The notes beneath the pieces were generated by a model. It did no database searches. It was not told the DNA's origin and saw only the letters and a program-made list of their open reading frames with translations. From assembly GCF_009674485.1 (NCBI RefSeq), contig NZ_WKJJ01000020.1, forward strand, positions 62,001 to 126,000: 64,000 bases of DNA, given 5' to 3'. The DNA is from Pseudoduganella rivuli. GTDB taxonomy: Bacteria > Pseudomonadota > Gammaproteobacteria > Burkholderiales > Burkholderiaceae_D. Made by a program: the position numbers and the translations under genes. Shown piece after piece: positions 57,486 through 64,000 of the stretch (its first letter is position 1; the number at the start of each line of letters is the position of its first letter).

Positions 57486-58769
57486 ATGTTCCCAGACTCC
57501 CCCTCCAGCACATCGTCCGACGACATTAAAATCCCCCCGCCCGAACCCAGCCACCACAAGCCCCTGCCGCGTGTCGCGTTGGCGTTCGTGCTGGCGTCAC
57601 TGTCGATGCTCGGCCCGTTTTCCATCGACGCCTACCTGCCGGCGTTTCCCGATATCCAGGCCAGCCTGAATGCAACCCCGCTGGAAGTGCAGCAAAGCCT
57701 GACGGCGTACATGCTGGCGTTTGCCGGCATGGTGCTGTGGCATGGCGCGCTGTCCGATGCCTTCGGCCGGCGCAGCGTGGTGCTGGTCTCGCTGGTGCTG
57801 TTCGCGATCGGCACCATGGGCTGCGCGGCGTCCGCCAACGTGCATTATTTGTGGTTCTTCCGCGTGCTGCAGGGCGTGTCGGCCGGCGCCGGCGTGGTGG
57901 TGGGGCGGGCGATTATCCGTGACCGCTATGCCGACGCGCAGGCCGCGCGGCTGCTGTCGATGGTGACGATGATCTTTTCCATCGCGCCCGCGCTGGCCCC
58001 CGTGTTTGGCGGCTACATCGTCAAGCATTTGAACTGGCGGGCGATTTTCCTGTTCCTGTTCGTCTACACGATCGGCCTGTTCCTCGTGTGCTGGCGTCGT
58101 TTGCCGGAAACCCTGCCGCTGCACAAGCGGCAACCGTTCAACCCCCGCTACCTGCTGCATAACTACCGCGCGGTGCTGGGTTCGCCGCTATTCCTGATCA
58201 AGGCCTCCGTGGTGGCGCTGAATTTCGCGGGCTTGTTTGTCTACATCACGGCGGCGCCCATCATGCTGCCGACCCAGCTGCACCTGGGGCCGGACCAGTT
58301 CGGCTGGCTGTTCATCCCGGCCGTGAGCGGCATATTCCTGGGTGCGCTGTTTGCCAACCGTATCGCCGGCAAGGTGACGTTTGCGCGCCAGATCGCGATC
58401 GGCTTTTGCTTCATGCTGGCGGCGGCCGGTTGCAACGTGCTGTACCACCAGTTCCAGCCACCTGGATTACCCTGGACCGTGGTCCCGCTGTTCTTTTATA
58501 CGATAGGCATGTCAACCGTATCGCCGGCGGCGACACTGCTGGGATTGGACTTATTTCCCCATTTGCGGGGCACGGCGGCATCGTGCCAGTCGTGCGCGTC
58601 GACGTTGCTGGCGGCCGTGGTGGCGGGGGCGATTGCACCGGCGCTGGCGCACTCGGTGTTGTGGCTGGCCTACGGTCAATTGGCCTTTACATTGACAGCG
58701 TTGGCATTATGGTTGACGTCAAGACATTACCGTAGCATGCTACTACGCCAGCCGGACGGTGAGTTATAA
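57486..58769 (+). CDS. MFS multidrug efflux transporter (Bcr/CflA family)
   Basis: A 427-residue inner-membrane protein with about 12 helices. After a proline-rich 25-residue leader the family pattern appears: LSMLGPFSIDAYLPAFPDIQ, then MVLWHGALSDAFGRRSVVLVSL (loop 2-3 motif), VGRAIIRDRYADAQAARLLS and GGYIVKHLNWRAIF. Bcr/CflA pumps export drugs such as bicyclomycin with protons. The substrate here is unknown. A weak alternative start is the internal Met. Confidence 0.9.
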   Translation: MFPDSPSSTSSDDIKIPPPEPSHHKPLPRVALAFVLASLSMLGPFSIDAYLPAFPDIQASLNATPLEVQQSLTAYMLAFAGMVLWHGALSDAFGRRSVVLVSLVLFAIGTMGCAASANVHYLWFFRVLQGVSAGAGVVVGRAIIRDRYADAQAARLLSMVTMIFSIAPALAPVFGGYIVKHLNWRAIFLFLFVYTIGLFLVCWRRLPETLPLHKRQPFNPRYLLHNYRAVLGSPLFLIKASVVALNFAGLFVYITAAPIMLPTQLHLGPDQFGWLFIPAVSGIFLGALFANRIAGKVTFARQIAIGFCFMLAAAGCNVLYHQFQPPGLPWTVVPLFFYTIGMSTVSPAATLLGLDLFPHLRGTAASCQSCASTLLAAVVAGAIAPALAHSVLWLAYGQLAFTLTALALWLTSRHYRSMLLRQPDGEL

Positions 58770-58838
58770 CGGCAAGTTTTGAAAAAAGTTTAGTAGTAAT
58801 GAAACTTGCTGATAAGTTATCGACTTCGTTTGTGCTAG

Positions 58839-58844
58839 TATAAA
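58839..58844 (+). promoter_or_regulatory. Candidate -10 for the HDOD kinase operon
   Basis: TATAAA (in CTAGTATAAATTTC) lies in an AT-rich stretch 120 bp upstream of the kinase start; TTATCG at 58817-58822 may be the -35 with a 16-bp gap. Weak, pattern-only call. Confidence 0.35.
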
Positions 58845-58911
58845 TTTCCATGTTCTAAAAAAGTTGCCATACGTCACTATTTGTGGTCATATGGCTTATT
58901 ACTATTTGCTA

Positions 58912-58942
58912 GCGCCGTTGCCGTTGGGCGCCAGTATTTTTT
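58912..58942 (+). terminator. Hairpin with T run in the leader of the HDOD kinase gene
   Basis: A 5-bp GCGCC/GGCGC stem (58912-58916 with 58927-58931) with a 10-base loop is followed by TATTTTTT at 58935-58942. It is 22 bp before the ATG at 58964. It could be a terminator for the pump gene, a leader attenuator, or chance. Confidence 0.35.
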
Positions 58943-58963
58943 CGACGTCCACACTAGCGGCAA

Positions 58964-61123
58964 ATGCTTGATACGATGCATCAATCAGACAATGACATCC
59001 GCAATCGCTTGCTGATTGCCCGTCTGCCGGCCATGCCGCAGATATTGATCAAGTTGATCGAGCACTTGCAGGCGGACGACGCCGGCATGCCGGAACTGGC
59101 TGCACTGATTGCCAAGGATGCCGGCATGACCAGCAAGATCCTGGCCGTCGCCAACAGTTCCGCGTATCACCGCAACAGCCGCGCCGTGGGGCTGGAACAA
59201 TCGCTGGTGTCGCTGGGCACGGACATGATCAAGACCCTGGTCATCAGCGAATCCGTCTTCCAGACCTTCAACAGCTTCCCCCATTCCGGCAGCACGGACT
59301 TGCGTTCGTTCTGGAAAAGTTCGCTGACCACGGCCGTCATTGCACGCGACATCGCCCGGCAGCTCGAATACCCGCACGTGGAAGAAGCCTACCTGGCGGG
59401 CTTGCTGCACAACGTCGGACGCCTGGCCTTGCTGGCCACGGCGCCGAAAGAATATGCCTTCAATTTCACCGCGCGCGACGACGAGGATTTGTGCGCCGTT
59501 GAACAGCGCACCCTGCAAATCACCCACGCCGAAGCGGGCGCGTGGCTGATCGAGCGCTGGAACCTGGATTCCTTCCTGGCCGACTCCGTGCTGTATCACC
59601 ACGAACCCGTGAGCCGCCTGGAATCGGCCCATCCGCTGATCCGCATCGTGCGCCTGGCGCACGTGCTGGCCAACCACGCGGATGCGGACGAAGCGGTGGC
59701 CGCCGGCGCCGGCCTGTGCAGCCTGGATGACGATGCGCTGCATGTCATTATCAAGGCGGCCGCGCGCCAGGTGGAAAAGTCGGCCGATTACCTGGGCATC
59801 GACCTGGCCGGCGCGGACGATATTGTGCCGCCGCCTGCCTACATGCCGCCGGCCGATCCGGTGCAGCAGCGCCTGTCCGAAGAAGTGCGCAACATGGTGC
59901 TGGTGTCGGAAATGGGCCAGACGTTTGCGCGCCAGCAGGGCGAGACCGGCATGCTGGAAGCGATGACGCGTTCGGCGCGCATCCTGTTTGACTTCAGTTC
60001 GTGCGTGATCTTGCTGGAAAACCCGACCGGCCAGGCGCTGGTGGGGGTGGCGGCGGGCGAGCACCAGCAGCGCCTGGCGGAATTTGCCATTCCACTGGCC
60101 AAGGGCGGCGCAATTGCCGCCAGTGCGCAGCAGCGCAAGCTGGCGTTGCTCACGCGCGCAGGACAAGGACCCCTCGGCATCGCGGAAGAACAATTGTTCC
60201 GCATCCTCGGTTCGGAATGCCTGGTCTGCCTGCCGCTGGTGGCGGGCCAGCGCTGCCTCGGGGTGCTGATCGGCGGCACGGCCGCATGGCAATTGCCGTC
60301 GTACCAGAAGCGCGAACGGTTCCTGCAAGCGTTCGGCAACCAGGCGGCGACCGCGCTGGAAACCGCGCTCAGTGAACGGGGCCACGCGCGGCGCCAGATC
60401 GCGCACGTGGCGGAGGAATACCGCGAAGCGTCGCGCCGCGTGGTGCACGAAGTGAACAACCCGCTGTCGATCATCAAGAATTACCTGTCCGTGCTCGATT
60501 CCAAGCTGGCGCGCCGCGAACCCGTGGTGGGCGAGATGTCGATCCTGAACGAGGAAATCGACCGCGTGGGACACCTGATCAACGGCCTGGCGGACTTGCA
60601 GCCGACCGATACCACCAGCGTCACCAACGTGGCGCGCGTGGTCGACGACGTGCTGCGCCTGTTCCGCGCCACGGAATTCGTGCCGGCGTCAGTGCAAATC
60701 CTGGTGCGCATGCAGGATGAGCCGGCGGAAATCGACGGCGACGCGGACATCCTCAAACAAATCCTGGTGAACCTCATCAAGAACTCGGTGGAAGCCCTGC
60801 GCGACGGCGGCAAGATTGAAATTGCCAACCGTGGCCACGTCAACCGCGAACGCCGCCTGTACCTGGAACTGGTGGTCAGCGACAACGGCCCCGGCATGTC
60901 GGCCGACGTGCTGGCCAACCTGTTCAGCCCTGTCCGCAGCGACAAGGAGGGCAAGCATCATGGGCTGGGACTGTCGATCGTCCACAGCCTCGTCAAGAAG
61001 TTGAACGGCATGATCACCTGCCGTAGCGGGAAAACCGGCACCACCTTCGAAATCCTGCTGCCGGCCCGCGGCAGCTCCAGCCAAATCGCCAGCGTACAAG
61101 CGCGCGCGATGGATCCTGTCTAA
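58964..61123 (+). CDS. HDOD-GAF histidine kinase
   Basis: A 719-residue signal protein. An HDOD domain (about 15-215, with LARLPAMPQILIKLI and AGLLHNVGRLALL, where HD is HN so not a catalytic HD phosphohydrolase) leads to a GAF domain (about 325-450), then HisKA with H495 in VVHEVNNPLSIIKNYL and an HATPase with N-box LVNLIKNSVEAL, G1 DNGPGMSADVL and HHGLGLSIVHSL. It has no membrane helix, so it is cytoplasmic. HDOD plus kinase fusions are uncommon. It has no clear ribosome binding site. The next gene, a response regulator, starts 3 bp after its stop and is its likely partner. Confidence 0.9.
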   Translation: MLDTMHQSDNDIRNRLLIARLPAMPQILIKLIEHLQADDAGMPELAALIAKDAGMTSKILAVANSSAYHRNSRAVGLEQSLVSLGTDMIKTLVISESVFQTFNSFPHSGSTDLRSFWKSSLTTAVIARDIARQLEYPHVEEAYLAGLLHNVGRLALLATAPKEYAFNFTARDDEDLCAVEQRTLQITHAEAGAWLIERWNLDSFLADSVLYHHEPVSRLESAHPLIRIVRLAHVLANHADADEAVAAGAGLCSLDDDALHVIIKAAARQVEKSADYLGIDLAGADDIVPPPAYMPPADPVQQRLSEEVRNMVLVSEMGQTFARQQGETGMLEAMTRSARILFDFSSCVILLENPTGQALVGVAAGEHQQRLAEFAIPLAKGGAIAASAQQRKLALLTRAGQGPLGIAEEQLFRILGSECLVCLPLVAGQRCLGVLIGGTAAWQLPSYQKRERFLQAFGNQAATALETALSERGHARRQIAHVAEEYREASRRVVHEVNNPLSIIKNYLSVLDSKLARREPVVGEMSILNEEIDRVGHLINGLADLQPTDTTSVTNVARVVDDVLRLFRATEFVPASVQILVRMQDEPAEIDGDADILKQILVNLIKNSVEALRDGGKIEIANRGHVNRERRLYLELVVSDNGPGMSADVLANLFSPVRSDKEGKHHGLGLSIVHSLVKKLNGMITCRSGKTGTTFEILLPARGSSSQIASVQARAMDPV

Positions 61124-61126
61124 AAG

Positions 61127-63391
61127 ATGAACGCGACTACTGCCAACGCCCAAACCCCGCATCTGGCAACTGACGCACCGCACGCGGTACCGCTCACCAG
61201 CGATTACTGTCCGCGGCTGCTATTGGTGGACGATGAACCCCGACTGCTGTCGTCATTGTATGAATTGCTGCGCGACCGCGAATACACGCTGGTGACCGCC
61301 ACCTGCGGCAGCGAAGCGCTGGCGCAGCTGAACCGACTGCATTTCGACCTGGTGCTGCTCGACCTGCGCCTGCCCGACATGAGCGGCCATGAAATCATGG
61401 ACTTCATGAACGGCAAGGGCATCGATGCCGACGTGATCGTGATGAGTGGCGATGTCGGCATCGAAGCCGCCATCGGCGCACTGAAACGTGGCGCCTATGA
61501 CTACCTGCGCAAGCCGTACAGCCGCGAGGAATTGCTGAAGACCGTGGAGAACGCGCTGCAACAGCGCCGTCTCGCGATCGATAACCAGCGCATCGCGCAG
61601 CGCCTGGAAAATTCCGAGCGCATGTACCGTTACCTGGTCGACAGCTCGCCCGACATCATTTACACGCTGAACCACGAAGGCCACATCACCTTCGTCAATG
61701 ACCGCGCTTACCAGTTGCTCGGCTTTACGCGCGATGAACTGATCGGCAGGCATTACTCGGTGCTGGTGCACGACGAAGACCAGGAACGGGCCCGCTACGT
61801 GTTCACGGAACGCCGCGGCGACGAACGCGCATCGCGCAACGTGGAACTGCGCCTGCGCTGCAAGGGCAACGGTATCGAGCGCACGTTCAGCAACACGCTG
61901 ATGACGATCCCGCTCAATGCGATCGGCATGCACGTGCCGGACACGGAGCACATGCGCGACCATGTGCGCCACCAGCATTACGGCATTTATGGCGTGGCGC
62001 GCGACATCACGGACCGCAAGCGCGCGGAAGAAGTGATTTCCTACCAGGCCTATCACGACATCCTGACCGACCTGCCGAACCGCATGCTGTTCAAGGACCG
62101 CCTGGGCCTGGCGGTGATCCAGGCCAAGCGCAAACTGACGGAGCTGGCCGTGATGTTCGTCGACCTGGACCGCTTCAAGCTGGTCAACGATACGCTGGGC
62201 CACGTGAAAGGCGATGAACTGCTGCAACAGGCCGCGTTGCGCCTGAAGGATTGCCTGCGCCGTGGCGATACGCTGGCGCGCCAGGGCGGCGATGAATTCA
62301 CCATCGTGCTGCCGGAGTTGCGCGACCGCCAGGATGCGAAAGTCATCGCTGAAAAATTCCTGGAAACGCTGCAAAAGCCGTTCGACCTCGATGGCCACCA
62401 GGTGCACATTTCCGCATCGATCGGCATCGCGATCTATCCGTCCGACGGCGAAACCATCGACGAATTGCTGCGCCATGCGGACATCGCGATGTACCAGGTG
62501 AAGGCGCTGGGCAAGAATGGCCACAGCTTCTATCACAACTCGATGCTGGACATGTCGCACCAGAAGATCGCGCTGGAGCAGGCATTGCGCCGCGCGCTGG
62601 AAAACAACGAGCTGGAAATGTATTACCAGCCGCAAGTCGACGTGAACACGGGCCGCATCACGGGCGCCGAAGGCTTGATGCGCTGGAACCATCCGCAGCG
62701 CGGCTTGCTGTCGGCCGGCGAATTCCTGCCGTTCGCGGAAGAAAACGGCTTGATGCTGCCGATCTCCGACTGGATGCTGGGCGCGTTGTGCCGCGACCTG
62801 CTGCAGTGGAATGCGGCCGGCGGCGAACATATGCGGCTGTCGCTGAACCTGTCGCCGCAATACCTGGACCGGGGCGACTTCTTTGAAAAGATGCGCGGCG
62901 CGCTGGCGCGCTACGGCATTTCGCCGGCACAGATCGAAGTGGAAATCACGGAAAACATTTGCATCCGTAATCCGCTGTATGCGATCGAACAGTTGAACAA
63001 GCTGTGCCAGCTGGGCGTATCGGTCGCCATCGACGATTTCGGCACCGGCTATTCGTCGCTGTCGTACCTGCACCGCTTCCCGATCCACACGCTGAAGATC
63101 GACCAGTCGTTTGTGAAGGAAATCCACGACGAGCATGGTCACTATCCGGTGATCCTGGCCATCATTTCCATCGCGCGCGGGCTGGGCTTGCACCTGGTGG
63201 CGGAAGGCGTGGAAACCGCGACGCAGGCGCGCTACCTGCAGGCGAACGGCTGCACCACGATGCAGGGGTATTTGTACTATCGCCCGATTTCACTGACGGA
63301 CTTCATTACGGTGCTGCAAAAGCAGGAAGCGGGCGACCTGGCGCCCCAGGTCTTGCACACCGCCCCGTCGATGGTGGCGATCCAGGCATAA
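61127..63391 (+). CDS. Response regulator with PAS, GGDEF and EAL domains
   Basis: A 754-residue cyclic-di-GMP protein. Receiver (about 28-145) has the acceptor D79 in LLDLRLPDMSG and the Lys in LRKPYS. PAS (about 165-295) follows, then GGDEF (about 305-465) with intact GGDEF at 387-391 and an I-site RxxD (RRGD) five residues before. The EAL domain (about 485-740) reads EGL at 515-517 in place of EAL, but keeps Glu, EVEITEN, DDFGTGYSSLSYL, KIDQSFV and AEGVET. It may both make and break c-di-GMP, depending on signals from the kinase or ligands. 3 bp after the kinase. Confidence 0.92.
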   Translation: MNATTANAQTPHLATDAPHAVPLTSDYCPRLLLVDDEPRLLSSLYELLRDREYTLVTATCGSEALAQLNRLHFDLVLLDLRLPDMSGHEIMDFMNGKGIDADVIVMSGDVGIEAAIGALKRGAYDYLRKPYSREELLKTVENALQQRRLAIDNQRIAQRLENSERMYRYLVDSSPDIIYTLNHEGHITFVNDRAYQLLGFTRDELIGRHYSVLVHDEDQERARYVFTERRGDERASRNVELRLRCKGNGIERTFSNTLMTIPLNAIGMHVPDTEHMRDHVRHQHYGIYGVARDITDRKRAEEVISYQAYHDILTDLPNRMLFKDRLGLAVIQAKRKLTELAVMFVDLDRFKLVNDTLGHVKGDELLQQAALRLKDCLRRGDTLARQGGDEFTIVLPELRDRQDAKVIAEKFLETLQKPFDLDGHQVHISASIGIAIYPSDGETIDELLRHADIAMYQVKALGKNGHSFYHNSMLDMSHQKIALEQALRRALENNELEMYYQPQVDVNTGRITGAEGLMRWNHPQRGLLSAGEFLPFAEENGLMLPISDWMLGALCRDLLQWNAAGGEHMRLSLNLSPQYLDRGDFFEKMRGALARYGISPAQIEVEITENICIRNPLYAIEQLNKLCQLGVSVAIDDFGTGYSSLSYLHRFPIHTLKIDQSFVKEIHDEHGHYPVILAIISIARGLGLHLVAEGVETATQARYLQANGCTTMQGYLYYRPISLTDFITVLQKQEAGDLAPQVLHTAPSMVAIQA

Positions 63392-63400
63392 GGTTTCAGC

Positions 63401-64000
63401 ATGCAGAAATATACGGCCACGGAAGCGGATGCTTCGGGCGCCAGCACATATACCGCGGAATTCCTGCGCGTAAAAGACCTGGCGGAACGGGGCGTGGCCA
63501 ATGCCCAGCACAGCCTGGGCTTCATGTACTTCAACGGGCAGGGCGTCGAGCAAAGCTATGAGCTGGCCGTGGCGTGGTACCGGCAAGCGGCCAACGCGGG
63601 GCTGGAACATGCGCAATACAACCTCGGCGTGATGTACCAGAAGGGCCAGGGCGTCGGCATGGATTTGTCCGAAGCGGCGCGCTGGTACCAGTTGTCGGCC
63701 GAGCAGGGCTATGCGGCGGCCCAGTACAACCTGGGCTGGATGTATGCCAAGGGCCAGGGCGTGCCGAGCGATACGCAGCAAGCCATGTACTGGTTCAGCA
63801 AGGCGGCCGAACAGGGCGACGCGGGCGCGCAAAACAACCTGGGCATGATGTACGACACCGGCAAGGGTGTGCCGCAGGATTTCCGGCAAGCGATCCACTG
63901 GTACCGCAAGGCGGCCGAGCAGGGCTATCCCCGCGCGCAATTCAATCTGGCGCTGCGCTATGACAATGGCCAGGGCGTGCCGCAAGACGTGCACCAGGCC
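63401..64000 (+). CDS. Sel1-repeat protein (partial, runs off the right edge)
   Basis: At least 200 residues, open at the window edge. After about 30 residues come at least four Sel1-like repeats of 36 residues, such as ANAQHSLGFMYFNGQGV, EHAQYNLGVMYQKGQGV and AAAQYNLGWMYAKGQGV, each with the helix-turn-helix A-x-Y/L-x-L-G pattern. Sel1 repeats mediate protein binding. It starts 9 bp after the GGDEF-EAL gene stop (ATG at 63401), so it is likely co-transcribed and may act in the same c-di-GMP pathway. No signal peptide is visible. The full length is unknown. Confidence 0.9.
   Translation, partial: MQKYTATEADASGASTYTAEFLRVKDLAERGVANAQHSLGFMYFNGQGVEQSYELAVAWYRQAANAGLEHAQYNLGVMYQKGQGVGMDLSEAARWYQLSAEQGYAAAQYNLGWMYAKGQGVPSDTQQAMYWFSKAAEQGDAGAQNNLGMMYDTGKGVPQDFRQAIHWYRKAAEQGYPRAQFNLALRYDNGQGVPQDVHQA

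Noticed and set aside
1..64000. CRISPR array, tRNA or rRNA genes, insertion sequences
   Set aside because: No regularly spaced repeats, no cloverleaf-like sequences in the gaps and no transposase pattern were visible; I cannot run a covariance search, so a small RNA could still be missed.

Overview
The window reads as one continuous chromosomal segment of a high-GC betaproteobacterium. The gene set and order point to Burkholderiales, most likely Oxalobacteraceae (Massilia, Duganella or Janthinobacterium type). Supporting signs are amgK-murU divergent from lptD-surA-pdxA-rsmA, leuS-lptE-holA-proA in one run, a feoA-feoB-small Cys protein set, and many TonB-dependent and HDOD/GGDEF-EAL genes. 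This placement is by inference from content, not from a database search. I see no rRNA, tRNA, CRISPR array, transposase or prophage. About 63 protein genes fill the window and the last one runs off the right edge.

Layout. 0.3-4.7 kb: a glycine-zipper stress protein, a cytochrome b561/YceI/YceI operon and purB. 4.9-13.4 kb: a glutathione transferase, then a sucrose-use cluster (LacI regulator, TonB receptor, amylosucrase-type GH13 enzyme, PfkB sugar kinase, MFS symporter) with two near-perfect LacI-type operators in front of the receptor. 13.5-21.1 kb: an iron block (bfr, PKHD oxygenase, tonB, bfd, feoA-feoB-small Cys protein, siderophore receptor) with three Fur-like sites. The fur gene itself lies at 44 kb. 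21.2-28.1 kb: glutathione transferase, ExoIX-like nuclease, a degenerate receiver protein, mnmA, a Nudix hydrolase and pntAA-pntAB-pntB. 28.1-39.0 kb: ubiH, pepP, murU and amgK on the minus strand, divergent from lptD-surA-pdxA-rsmA. 39-50 kb: two paralogous repeat lipoproteins, a phosphoesterase lipoprotein, hrcA, fur, bamE, dapB-exbB-exbD-barstar, map with a ParD-like gene, and small genes. 50-57.4 kb: leuS-lptE-holA-proA, hemJ and an RNA methyltransferase. 57.5-64 kb: a Bcr/CflA pump and a signalling cluster (HDOD-GAF-histidine kinase, REC-PAS-GGDEF-EAL, Sel1 repeats).

How parts work together. In the sucrose cluster, the TonB receptor would bring sucrose across the outer membrane and the MFS protein across the inner one. 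The GH13 enzyme would split it, keeping glucose as glucan or releasing it, and the kinase would phosphorylate fructose. In the iron block, Fur sites connect Fe2+ uptake, storage (Bfr), release (Bfd) and siderophore import. exbB-exbD at 46 kb and tonB at 15 kb could energise both receptors. The 28-39 kb block combines cell-wall sugar recycling with outer-membrane assembly.

Most promising for novelty: the terminal HDOD-kinase/GGDEF-EAL/Sel1 set; the receiver protein with Ala at the phospho-acceptor position; the tandem lipoproteins built from four copies of one Cys-pair repeat; the Cys-rich FeoB partner; the map/ParD-like overlap; and a barstar homologue with no nuclease nearby. Palindromes also sit at nearly every convergent gene junction.
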